Source: Eleusine coracana subsp. coracana | Lineage: Eukaryota; Streptophyta; Magnoliopsida; Poales; Poaceae | DNA length: 64,000 bases | NCBI GenBank assembly: GCA_032690845.1 | Contig: CM064426.1 | Span: 62,224,631-62,288,630 of the forward strand | Direction: 5' to 3' | Part shown: positions 22,739 to 33,800 of the stretch, piece by piece | Position numbering within the stretch: the first letter of the stretch is position 1 | Layout: every line of letters starts with the position of its first letter | Notes under the pieces: generated by a model | Told to the model about the DNA's origin: nothing | The model's database searches: none | Seen by the model: only the letters and a program-made list of their open reading frames with translations | Translations under genes and position numbers: made by a program

Positions 22739-23994
22739 TGTTGGTACCCAAATTTGACCGGTCCTAGTGGCCAGCCGCGTGGACTCAGAATCAGCGAAAG
22801 TCAATAGAGCTCAACGGTCGAAGAGAATAAATTGGGTCTCTTAGGGTTGTTTGTCTTCGATTATTTTTAAGCTTAGATTTAGTTTAGAATTAAATCATGT
22901 CGGTTTATTTGAGAGTCATGACCGAATCAGGTCAGAACCCCTTGCATGGGGCTGTAAATATGTAATAGGATCTGTACAAAAACAACAACACTTTCATTCA
23001 ATACAATTCGGTGCATCACCAAACTTTTTCTCAACGACATCCTCATCTCATGTGGGCTGTATCAGCTCCGATCTTGGCAAGAGACTTGGATTAGTCACCC
23101 TCAGTAATGTCATCGACTTCAGCTAGTACTTTCTCATTAAGTTGATATTCTAGTTGTTACCTTTGAAATTGCTAGTTATCCAGTAATTAGATCTTAATTT
23201 GGTTTGTATCATCGACTCATATTGCATTATTGTCTTGGTTACGTCTGATCTTCTACGATTTCTGTGGGTTCTATAGGCTGAGTTTCAGATCTATTATTTG
23301 AGTCACTAGATCTATTATATCTATAATTAGATTAAACCTAGCTCTATTTGCCGTGTTTGAACATTGTCTCGATTAAGTTCGATTTGTTCGAATCAGCAAG
23401 GCTTCATCGACTTTGATCTCTTGCTGGGCTAATAGGGATAGATTCGATCAGTTCAATCGACTTCATGGTATTTTGTCTATTTACTATTGTATATTAGAAG
23501 TCGGTTGCCCCCTTTTGTTTAATAGGATAAGATCTGTGAATTTGAGGCATATTTTCAATACCCGCTATTAAATCTATCGACTTGGCACCTATCGACAAGT
23601 AGAGTTCTGTGCTTATTTACTGTACTTCTATCAACACTGGCCCATCGACTTCACTTCATTGACAGAGTGAGTTTTAGCACATCTATCATAAATCCATCGA
23701 CTTTGTTCTTTTAATTTGATTTCTTTTGGCCCTATTCACACTTTGTTTTATATTCACTTATTGAGTTACCAATAAATCGATACAAATCAGTCGATTAGTT
23801 TCTTTTAGTATTATTTGTTGTTTATAGCTATCGGCTAGTTTTCACTAATAGTGATCATCGGCTTTCTTCATCGGCTGTTTGTTTTCTTTATTAATTCTCA
23901 GGGAAAATTGACTGGCACGCCCCTGTTTCCGTATTGAGCCTACAGTGAAGCTAAGCATATCTCCCAGGTCGTGCGTGTGATTTTCGCGTCAACA
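22739..23994 (+). repeat. Right (3') LTR of the Tat gypsy element
   Basis: 1256 bp, from TGTTGGTACC to GCGTCAACA, followed by target duplication CCTAT. It contains a segment of about 820 bp (23012-23832) absent from the left LTR. That segment carries at least seven ATCGACTT-like motifs. Confidence 0.92.
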
Positions 23995-24420
23995 CCTATA
24001 TAAAGGCGATGCTCTGTAGCGACTCAAGAAGACAACCACCGCTAAAAAGGAATAGCAATGGTTCGACTTTTGAATGCTGCTAAAGTGAAGCCCCTTGGAT
24101 TTTATAAAACAACCCCTAAGTTCATTATTAATTATATTTTAGTCCTATCCTTTTACACTTAGGCCCCTATACTTAATAAAAATTATGTTTAGGTCCTAAT
24201 CTTTTGTTGAAACAACAATATACTTTTCATTAATTACATTTCAGTTCTAATATTTTTACACTATAATTCTTGTCATTTTATAAAATTATAAATAGGTTAA
24301 AACTTCAAACTAGCATAACTTTTCAACCTCTCCGATTTAGGTGACTTTCAACCAAAAACTGAACCAGAGCCTCGTTCTTTTGCAAAAAACCCCTAGAAGT
24401 AAAAAAAAACTATTTTGGTC
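23995..24420 (-). promoter_or_regulatory. CACTA intergenic segment with displaced TATA-like box
   Basis: Immediately right of the Tat element is CCTATATAAAGGCG, i.e. TTTATATAGG on the minus strand. Before the insertion this box would have stood about 30-40 bp upstream of the AAACCCTAACC leader at 5895-5905 and the start codon at 5888. GCGAC/ACCGC-type motifs resembling the CACTA subterminal repeats lie next to it (24015-24050). The rest, to 24420, is AT-rich DNA after the TNPD gene. Promoter function is inferred from sequence only. Confidence 0.5.
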
Positions 24421-27400
24421 CTAAATTTTTGTAGAAACACCCCTATACTTTATACTCAAATAAGCATAAGTTAAATAGAACATAAGACATACTTCAAAAA
24501 TAAAATTACGTGATGCTTGAATTAGCCTTGAACGACTTTTCCTTGGGTGATCGGTGCGCATGTAGGGCATTCTAGTGGCAAAGGAGAGTCTTGCTTCTAA
24601 GACTTTAAAATTTTTTGGATCTATGAAACATTGCACCTCATCTCGATCCTCCACATTCTCCACTCCAATGATTCTTTGTTTACCTAGAACAACAATGTAT
24701 TTCTTCTCGTCCTTTGGATCAAGTACATAAAACACCTGTTCCATGGGCTTGCCAAGTATCCAAGGCTCATCTTTGTGACCAAAATGGTTAAGATCAACAA
24801 TTGTGAAACCATATTCATCCACTTCGATGCCATTAGGGTGCTTCACCCATTTGCATTTAAATATGGGAACCTATAAATTTGCACCATAGTCTATTCCCAT
24901 ATTTCCTCAATGTACCCGTAGTACGAGGTTGTCTGGTCCTCTTCGTCTATGGCTTCTATTCAAACGCTGCTGTTTTGACACTTGCTCTTCTTATCCTTTT
25001 GTTGTGTGTAGAAGGTAAAACAATTAAGATTGTATGCCTAAAAGGTAACCACAGTTCTTCTCGGGCGGTTAGCTAACTTTCTTAACATTTTCTCTTCCAC
25101 GGACTCGCCACTTGTAAGGTATAGGGAGCTAAACCATGATGTGAAAGAGCGCTTGTGCTCATCTATGACCATTCATTTGTAGCATCCTTGTTGTTCCGGC
25201 GGAGCTCTAACAAATGTTTCTCAAAGTACGGTCCCACAATCTGCGTCTATTGTAATACGCTGAAATGTGTTTGGTCCACTCGTTTGAAGTCACGGTCGAC
25301 GAGCGATCTATGTCCTTTGGTACCTTTTCCATATAATCTACCCTCATGACAAGATACGGGGAGACCAATTGATCTGCTACCATCATTAATGTAATCTGAG
25401 CAACATTCGATGATCTCCTCAGTTATGCAGTCCTCGATCATAGAACTCTCTGGATGTGAGTGAGTACGTACATAGCGTTTCAATACATACATGAACCTCT
25501 CAAACGGAAACATCTAATGCAGATAGACGGGGCCTAATGCAGAGATCTGATCAACAATATGAATCATGAAGTGTTCCATCGTGTCGAAAAAGGATGGAGG
25601 GAAGACCATCTCAAGTATGCACATTATTTCCTTCATGTGGGTCCGTAGGTTATTTAACTCGGCTTCAGTTATCACCTTGTTTAATATCGCGTTAAAGAAG
25701 TAGCAAAGGCGAGTTACAACCAACTTCAGCCATTGCGGTTTCACAGCTTTGATAGCAATAGGAAGAAACACCAAAAGCATTACATGGCAATCATGAGTGT
25801 TGTACCCACTTATCTTTAACTATTCCATGTTTTCAAGATTCTTGATATTCGATGAGAAACTCGTCGGTACTTTAATCCCACTGAGGCACTTACAGAATGT
25901 TGTTTTCTCCTCAATCATAAGGGTGTAGGCTGTCAGGGGGAGAAAGTACTTTCCATTTGCTCCTTCTTGTAGATGGAGCTCTGGTCTTATTTCCATCGCT
26001 ACAAGATCTCTAGGGGCACTGAGTCCATCCTTTGTCTTACCATGTTGGTCGAGTATAAGTCTGCTACTACTGTCAAATACACCCTTCCCAATATGGATCC
26101 AGTCAAAGGTAATGATTCACTTCCAATTCTTTTCAATAATTGAAATATATGAAGAAAATAGATTTTTTTCTTAAACAGTGTGAGACCTTTTGCCTTTCTA
26201 CACCCTTCATCGGCTTTCAAAAAATGACACTAATGTTTTTAACAAAATCAAACATGACCCTGCTAGTCCAACGTTGAGGTTCTGTGTTGTTCGCAACTGT
26301 GCCATCAAAGTGTCTAGCCATCGTGTGATACATGTGTTTTGCTGCTTTTTTTACGTGTACACTACCTTCTGGGATGCTGGAAGGTACACATGGGATGTAT
26401 CATCAACGCATACGAAATATGTCGCCTTTCCTTTGACCTGCCTCGATAGCGCCCTTTGTGTCGGGGAATCACTTATCATGTAGAAAATAATTTCTCTGAG
26501 CGTGAAGTACTATCTTAGATACTCATCCCATATACGGACCCCCTCCAACCACAGTTTCTGTAGGTCTTCGAACAATGGTACTAAGAACACGTCTATGTCG
26601 TTTCCCAATTCTTTAGACCCAAATATAAGAGTGGCCAGCAGTAGGTACTTATGGTTATGGCATAACCATGGTGGAATGTTGTACATTGCTAGTATCACTG
26701 GCCAAGTGTTATGCGGATTCCTCATTTGACCGAATGGGTTCATCCCTTCTGTACTCAATGTAGACTATAGATTTTTTCCTTACCAGAGAAGTCTCGATGA
26801 TTCTCATCAAACTTTTTCCACCGCGTTCAATCTGTGGGATGCCTGAGCTTACCGCCCCCCTTGCATGCATGCCATGTCATCATTACCGAGTCCCTAGGGT
26901 TGGCAAACAAGCGTCTGATGCGATCGACCACAGGTAAGTATCACATGACTAAGGTAGGAACCTTACTATCATTACTGTCATTGACGATAGAACTTCTTTT
27001 CTTCTTTCTTCCCTTTTTGGTATTTTTCACGCCACCATCGGCATCATAATCATTGTTCCTCTTGTAATGACTGTGTTTGCACCTTGGGCATCTCACAGCG
27101 TCCTGATGCTCCTTTCGTACAATATGCAATGATTTAGACAGGCGTGAATTTTTTGCGTGCCCAACAAAAGTGGCGAAATCAGCTTTTTAGCAAGGTATAT
27201 TGTTCTTGGCAACAAGTTGGACATCGATAGTGCATCGGAAATAAGTTCCAACAAATTTGTGAAACTAGCGTCCGACCAGCCATGCATGGCCTTCAGCTTC
27301 ATCAGCTCAAGTACAGTATGCAACACGCTGAACTCTTTACCACATCTCTTAGATTTCTCATATAATGGATCGTTTGATGTCTTCTCTATTATATAAAAAT

Positions 27401-27809
27401 TATCAAGCCCTTTAGTTGTACTGGAATTGATCAACACCTGTGGCTCAATGTAACAACTCCTCAACATCAAAATTAGCTTCACTAGTCGACTCCATCGCAT
27501 GTGCACTAGGCAAATTGACATCCTCAATTTCAACTTCAATATACTCATCAAATTTCATATCAACCATATTGTTCTCACCATGTTTTGTCATCTCGTGTAC
27601 CCCTCAACAAAACCCCTCTGCACCAATTGTGAGTTGATTACTTCTATATCATTTCACAGCTTCTAATTCTTGCAATCAAAACATGGACAATATATATCAG
27701 TCATCCCTTCACATCGAGCATATTATACGACCCCTTCGACAAATTTAGAGACTTCGTATAAAAATATTGGACCAGGTCTCGGTGCCTCCTACATCCAAGA
27801 TCTATCCAT
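24421..27809 (-). pseudogene. CACTA transposase, TNPD-like, broken
   Basis: The start codon is at 27809 (MDRSWM, immediately followed by a stop). Next come EVSKFVEGV and YCPCFDCKN, the transposase-associated N-terminal domain of plant CACTA elements. The segment 27551-27093 is the N-terminal region (KAMHGWSDASFTNLLELISD). Segment 27129-26941 has CPRCKHSHY and a basic stretch. Segment 26940-26000 is transposase_21 (GMNPFGQMRNPHNTWPVIL, PPWLCHNHKYLLLA), with many stops. Segment 25780-25247 is DUF4218-like (PPSFFDTMEHFMIHIVDQ, FPFERFMYVLKRYVR). Segment 24846-24421 is DUF4216-like (GIEVDEYGFTIVDLN, EQVFYVLDPKDEKKY). The domain order is complete but numerous stops and frameshifts make it inactive. 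It would cut and rejoin the CACTA ends. Confidence 0.88.
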
Positions 27810-28394
27810 CACGAACGACCTTGAATGAGAACTAAAAGAAATATTTTAAATTAATTAATATAACAAAAATATTAAATATTCATTATATATATATATATAT
27901 TGAATGATAAATACATAAAGTGAGAAATATTATCTAAGGTAAAATAAAACAAACATCTAATTATTCTATATATTATTTAACTTTTATCAAGAATAATAAA
28001 AATAAATATCTCTCTTGCCCTAACACTCTCTCTATCTTCTAGTAATCAAACTAGATCTAGATTCCTATTAATATAAAAGAGGCTAAATATAGTAATTTTT
28101 TTATTTAGTGATGAAAATAGATGATGTATGCTTTCATAAATTTCAACTACAACCCAATAGAGTCATACAAATCAAACAAATTTAGCTAAAATTTGATGAA
28201 AACCTAACAAACTTGAAATACAAAATTCAACTTCATTTCAAAATAATAGCATAAAATAATGTATGAGATGAGTTCCCCTTACCTTAGAGAGCAAATTTTT
28301 GAAAAAAAAAAACTCAGAACCTTCCCCCTTGATTTTTGTGATTTGCCCAAATTTTCAGGCCGTCACTGTTGAGTGAGGGTCTGAGCTGTCTGAA
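27810..28394 (-). other. 5' leader region of the CACTA element
   Basis: AT-rich non-coding DNA between the subterminal repeats and the TNPD start codon, with a TA dinucleotide run at about 27885-27900. No ORF is supported. Confidence 0.5.
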
Positions 28395-28720
28395 CACAGA
28401 TTTTATAGCCTGGTCACTTTATAGCGGCAGTTGACATTATCAACCGCAGCTATTATACTTTTAATAGCGGTAGTTGGCATTATCAACCGCCACTATAAAG
28501 TTCAATCATTTATAGCAGCGGTTGACAATTAGGGTGGCTCTTTAGGCTGCCACCGCTACATGCCCTATAAGGGGGCATTATCAACCATCGCTATAAGGGG
28601 GCTCTTCAGTGACAGTTCGAGCCGCGGCAGACCTCCTAGGCTCTGTAGCGGCAGCGCACTTTAGACCACGCCGCTACGGCTTTTGGACTGTCACCGCTAC
28701 AGTCTCGATTTGTGGTAGTG
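28395..28720 (-). repeat. CACTA 5' terminal inverted repeat and subterminal array
   Basis: At least ten GCGG(T/C)-containing units in both orientations (TAGCGGCAGTTGACATTATC, ATCAACCGC, CACCGCTACA). The array ends TTTGTGGTAGTG at 28720. It matches the array at 1215-1860. Confidence 0.8.
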
Positions 28721-28920
28721 TATCTTTCTAATATTCTAGCAACAACACACGGGAAAGTGACCTCTCATTTTCCAAGCTGCGTGGCTCAATTCACCAGGGA
28801 ATATGTATGGGCGCCAGTTGATGATCCATCGAGTAATCAAACGCGAGCCCACTGTGCACGGTCAAATAAACAGTGAATTTTTTTCATCACAAGAGTGTGT
28901 GACGAATTATATAATGGTTG

Positions 28921-29422
28921 AAGTCCATTTTACTCCTAATAACAATTCACTTTGTCCAATTTACATCTGAAAAAATTTGGCTCAATTTACTCACTAAAAG
29001 AATTCAAGTTGATACAATTTACTCCTTATTATACTTTGTCCTTTTTATTTTTCGATGTACATTTTGAATTTGATGTTCCAATTTTGCACTATTAAAAATT
29101 ATAACTATTGCTACATAAAAAATATATTTTTTTATTTTTACATAAATATTTCGTACATAATTTTAGAGCTTTATAGTTAAGGTAGTATTAAATATTATTA
29201 AACTATATAATTTATGCGTAAAATATACATAAAGTTCTATAAAAATTATTATTGAGCAAAATTTCAACACTAAATTCATATTATATAAATAGAAACAAAA
29301 AAAGACTACATCAAGGAGTAAAGTGCACTGAATTAAATTTTTTAAGGAAGTAAATTAAGGTAAAATTTTATTCAGAATATAAATTGGACAAAATAAATTG
29401 TTCGAATAAGTAAAATAGACTT
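28921..29422. mobile_element. Foldback MITE with long terminal inverted repeats
   Basis: The first 110 bp or so (from AGTCCATTTTACTCCTAA through TTTGTCCAATTTACATCTGA to ACAATTTACTCCTT) is the imperfect reverse complement of the last 120 bp (AAGGAGTAAAGTGCA through AAATTGGACAAAATAA to AGTAAAATAGACTT). The middle is AT-rich and non-coding. I could not identify a clear target duplication, so the superfamily is open. Confidence 0.75.
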
Positions 29423-29446
29423 TTTATCGATATAATTATTAATCGC

Positions 29447-30010
29447 GGGTGCTATTGACCCTCGGTTCCACCCTCGCCCGCCTCTTCGTCAACCTCAACC
29501 TCTCCATCGGCCGCTTCCTCCGCCGTCGTGTTCTTCCGCTCCCGCGACCACATCTTGGTCGCCGCCACCTCCGATGGCCTGCTAGTCCACGGACTCTTTG
29601 TTCCGCTTCGCGGTGCCGGTGCCAACAGACGGCCAGGTTGTCGCCGCGGTGGCTGACAACGACCCACCGCTGCTATTCGCGTTCGATCTCAGCACCCGCT
29701 CCTATGGCGGCGGTGTCACGTGTGCCGATCCAAACATCGAGGATTTCTTTGAGCAGTACTTTAGTGTTGGAGTTTCTACTCCAACCTTTACCTTATGAGC
29801 ATGGTTTCCCACGCCGGGCACATCTACCTGGCCGGTATGGAAGGCGAGGTTATTAGGACTATTGGGGCTGTGGAGCATTGCCCGAGCGGCGAGCTGATAC
29901 CCGAGATTTCGGACATGGTCGTACCTGCAAGGGGCAAAGGAGGAGCGCAATATTTCAATTGTTGCTTCGGACTCTGCCTCTGAAATTCTGCTGGTTCGCC
30001 GTAGCAACCA
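29447..30010 (+). pseudogene. GC-rich broken gene fragment, possibly beta-propeller (kelch-like)
   Basis: A GC-rich island in AT-rich surroundings. In one frame it gives VVFFRSRDHILVAATSDGLL (about 29537-29600). A frame change leads to VPTDGQVVAAVADNDPPLLF and AFDLSTRSYGGGV, and then to MSMVSHAGHIYLAGMEGEVI. The pattern of short beta-strand-like blocks with internal DGL/FDL/GHIYLAG motifs resembles plant F-box/kelch or galactose-oxidase-like propellers. I cannot name the family. At least two frameshifts and no complete frame mean it is a pseudogene or transposon-captured fragment. Confidence 0.45.
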
Positions 30011-30359
30011 AGAATCCATCGTGCCATCTCAATAAATTACCATGAACACCGATGAAAAATAAAAGTAAAAGATCACACCTAAATTAATAAGTAGTAGAGA
30101 TAATGTTAGATAATTTAATCCTAGAACCTTAGAGGGCTCATGTTACAAACAACGCGTACCTGGGTTATTTAAGTTTATTTACTGTAGTAGAATCAATCTA
30201 TTCATATCTAAATTCCAGATAACATTGATATTGTATTTATAATTAATTATTTTTAGTAAAAATAATGTTATTGTTGGGATCGAGACATCTATTATGACCT
30301 TATGAATCTTATAATTAAATTGATGTTCATAAAAAAATAAGGTGTGTATATGTGTTTGT

Positions 30360-30697
30360 ACTCCTTCCATATTAGAAAAACAGTTTATTTTAACCTTATT
30401 GCTAGTTGTTAATAAATCAATTTATTTTAGAATTTTTCACACTTATGAACTGGTTTACCCTTACCTCATTAACTCTTTATGCACAAAAAATCAGCTTTTA
30501 TGTGTGGGGAGAATTGAACTCAAGCGCTTGAAACTTGTGCCTAGCTGCTAGCCAGTCACACACTCACATCTTTATGAAAGTGTTGGACCCAATATTATAT
30601 TTAATAAAGATATACGAGAAAAATTACCTTCTAATTAATAATTTTTTGATATCATAAATAATATCTAAAATAAATTATTTTTTAATATGAAGGGATT
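30360..30697. mobile_element. Stowaway-like MITE upstream of GIF
   Basis: The left end (CTCCTTCCATATTAGAAAAA, then CAGTTTATTTTA) is the imperfect reverse complement of the right end (TAAAATAAATTATTTTTTAA, then TATGAAGGGAT). The CTCC(T/C)TCC-type terminus and small AT-rich body fit a Stowaway/Mariner MITE. The TA target duplication is present on the left (GTA before CTCC) but unclear on the right. Confidence 0.65.
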
Positions 30698-30734
30698 GTC
30701 TTGTTCAATTTGCAAGAAAAAAAAGCGGTTCATG

Positions 30735-30847
30735 CCTCCGCTTCGTCGCACTTCACACTCGCCACTCAACCAGCCGCCCAAACCCTCCCCCAAACCCCCA
30801 AAACCCACCCACCCAAGAAACCAAAACCAGCAGAACGGGGGAAGAAG
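30735..30847 (+). promoter_or_regulatory. Probable GIF 5' UTR
   Basis: C-rich, CT/CA-rich sequence (CCAAACCCTCCCCCAAACCC) directly upstream of the GIF start codon, typical of grass 5' leaders. The transcription start is not determined. The core promoter would fall next to or inside the MITE end at 30697. Confidence 0.5.
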
Positions 30848-33800
30848 ATGCAGCAGCCGATGTCCATGCAGCCGCAGGCGTCGGCGATGGCCCCGGCGTC
30901 CGGAATCACTACCGAGCAGATCCAGAAGGTGCCTCCTTTCCGCCCTCCCGGTTTTTGGTGGGGCGCCGTGTGCGGGGTTCTTGGTGGGCTATTTCCGGTC
31001 GAAGATTGGATCCATTTGCTAGGCTTAATCAGATGTGGTTATGTTTATATGCTTCTGGATCGATTCGAGCTAGGTTTCGTTTGGTGGATTAGATTTTCAT
31101 TCTTGGAGGAAAGATTGGTAGATTAGTGAAGGTGCTGTTTTTTTTTTCCCAACATTTGACCAGCTTTATCTGAACCCGGTGACTTTTGTATTACTGATTG
31201 GGATCGTGTTAGGATCCAGTAAAGGTGGGATAACAACTTCTGGATGTAACTTTCTTTGTTTTAATAATGGGATTTGAATCCTTTTGCGTTGACCTCATAA
31301 CTTGGACATCTATACTTCATAGCCTGCAAAGGGCTCTATATCTTAGAAACGTTTCCCATCTTTCTTAAGCATTTGGGTCCCTTCATATCGGGATTTCAGT
31401 TGTTGTGATGGAAGATGCCATGACAAATTTGTATGGATGCTTGACTATATGTTTTTTTTTCTTCTGAAATCTCCTAGTTGAGTTACCTTTGCTACTTCCA
31501 CTTTTCAGATTATCTTTCTCTTAGAAACGAAAACTACTCGTTTTTTCAAGTCTCATTTTCGTCCATCTGTTAATTTTCTCATCTTTGGGTGTTATTCTTC
31601 TATTTTTATAACTATTACTTAAAGTTTTACTAGTTGCTAGTATTCAAATGATCAATGTGCATTTAGTAGTACTGCATCTTATTATCTGAAAAAGAATAAC
31701 ATATTTTTTCCTTAGTATTCAGCTTATGGCAATGCATTCTTATTGCCGTTGGGGAAATGTTTACATAGTTGTATTAAAAAATTCCATATCGCAATCAAGT
31801 TTGGTCTAACATCTTTTTGTAGTCTATGGACCAAACATTTCCACCTTAAGAATATTTATACATACTGTTTACTCCAACACATCTAGTTCAATAACTTTAA
31901 TATTATGTCATGTCATTTGTGTTCTAGTATCTGGGCATTCAGTTAATTATTCGCTCTTCTTGGAGAATCACTTCTCATATATCTTGTGATGATGTGTTCA
32001 TATGTTTTCACAGAACTACCATGTTGCTTATGGATATTGTTTTGTTCATAATGTTGCACATTGGACTTTATGATTGAATTTAATAGTTTTTGTATGGTAT
32101 GTTGCAGTAGTTCATTTTTTTTTACTAATTGATCACACCTCTTTTTACAGTATCTGGATGAGAATAAGCAACTCATTTTGGCTATTCTGGAAAATCAGAA
32201 CCTGGGAAAGCTAGCAGAATGTGCTCAGTATGTAACTGTTTAAATCTTCTTTTGCAGATTTACTATTTCATATAATCTTTCACCTAGATTAATGATCAGG
32301 CTTTCCGTATGGTGGCACGAATCTAATGTATCTTATAAACATGCCTTCTTTTTATTGTGCCTTTCTGCAGTGTCACCTAATTGTAAAAATGCTGAAAATC
32401 TGTTGTTACTCATATGTCGTATAATTATGAGGTTAGCATGTATTATAAGTTTGTTCTGCTATATAATATTAGATATCAACTGAAAACTCAAAACTGCACC
32501 AATGGTTTGTAACTTTTTTTCCCTGATGTATCTTGTGTCTGACTGTCTGGTACACAATCATCTTGTTTCTCCTGCATTATCTGTGCTTATTCATGAAAAG
32601 CATAGTTCACTTAGTGCTCTTGATTCCATGAAGTAAAACAATTCATACCTTGGTATTCTTAGATGTAATAGGTTAGTTTTTCTACCAAAGCACGTACATG
32701 CATTACTTGACGATGCTGTAAGCCCAGCTACACAGCTGCTACATGGACATCCCCTGTTTATGTCTCACCATCACGGTCGCTTTGTGCTGTGGTGTCCTGT
32801 TGAAATACCACGGACAAATCTGATGATACACTGCTATCCCTCACGATTCTTACACTGCTGCTCGTCAATTGACTATTTCTTACACTGCATGCGCGTGTGT
32901 GTAGGGGGGTTGCTGCTACAGGGATTTGATGGGCTTGTTGAGCTGAGTCAGCTGGACCAGAATGAATATTGTTTCAAATATTGGCAGTGAGCCAATTTAA
33001 TTTGCTAGCATCGTCTATATGTCCACCTAATCACCTCAGCAGTGAAAAGGGCCTAGGCAACTTCGCTTCATGTTACCACCTTTAGTTAACTATAATTGAG
33101 TTATACCTTTTCACATTATCCATAGATATGTGCTCAATTATGCCATGATTTGATCTCCATTAGTTCATCATTTTCGTATGTGACATGCCCGATCATTGTG
33201 GATAGACCATAGTGCACGCGCGTGTGTTTGTGTGTGCACTCGCCTTTATCACTAGTTAGGGTTGTCGTTACTATTTTTCTCCTCTTAATCTTGTTACAAT
33301 TGTCCTTCTGTGCATTAAAAAAGGCATTATATGTAAACTCAGATTGAAGAAATAATATGTAAGAACAATTGTACACACTCAAGAAAATAGAGTATAACTT
33401 AGCTATATCTCATCTAACACTGCTGTCTTCATTGATAAAACATATGAGTCAGTTAATATTCACCTTTGATTAATATTTTGTTGTCACAAACACAGAATGA
33501 TACAATTACAATACCTGACTGAAGTATCATATGAAGTAGTGGTATTGCTTTTCGGTGTTGTCCTTCACTCATCCAGATATTGGAATCCAGTCTCTGTTAT
33601 ATTACAGAATCTAGAAACAATGATGCTTGTTTTTACTGTGGACTAAAGTATATAGGCTGAGTCTTACGATGTGATACAGTGTGAATAATCAGCATGTAGT
33701 CCATAATACATCCAGATGGATTCCATCGTGAAAAATGTATGTTTTAGTAGTAACCCCATTTGTTAACGCGTCAATATGCACAGTAACGGGGCATGTGCTC

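Larger units (their letters stand above)
5927..23994 (+). mobile_element. Ty3/gypsy retrotransposon of the Tat clade, nested in the CACTA element
   Basis: The LTRs begin TGTTGG and end GCGTCAACA, and the element is bounded by a perfect 5-bp target duplication CCTAT (5922-5926 and 23995-23999). A purine tract (ACTCGGGGGGCA, 22724-22735) precedes the right LTR. Internal order is gag, protease, reverse transcriptase, RNase H, an additional archaeal-type RNase H, integrase. The extra RNase H is diagnostic of the Tat lineage. The element is interrupted by a CRM-like element (11027-18040) and an unidentified insert (about 8440-10385). Every gene has stops or frameshifts. The left LTR is 433 bp and the right 1256 bp, because about 820 bp is missing from the left. 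Confidence 0.93.
1207..28720 (-). mobile_element. CACTA (En/Spm-type) DNA transposon, decayed, with nested insertions
   Basis: The right terminus at 28720 is clear. Read on the minus strand it begins CACTACCACAAATCGAG and is followed by many GCGGT/ACCGC subterminal motifs. The left terminus is degenerate. Sequence from about 1207 (CATAACAGTAAAGAAGTCTG) aligns imperfectly with the right terminus and leads into the same subterminal motifs. Flanking triplets are TCT (1204-1206) and TAT (28721-28723), an imperfect 3-bp target duplication. Two minus-strand genes lie inside: TNPD-like transposase (27.8-24.4 kb) and a transposase_24-type gene (5.9-2.0 kb). Without the Tat gypsy insertion the element is about 9.4 kb. 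All frames contain stops, so it cannot be autonomous. The right end is firm; the left boundary is inferred. Confidence 0.72.

Noticed and set aside
28420..28720. Short palindromic repeats as a CRISPR-like array
   Set aside because: Units vary in spacing and orientation and form a CACTA subterminal array next to a clear terminus; the sequence is plant nuclear DNA.
30701..31126. 141-codon frame running through GIF exon 1 as a single-exon gene
   Set aside because: It reads through a GT donor at 30929 into intron. The SNH domain requires splicing to 32151.
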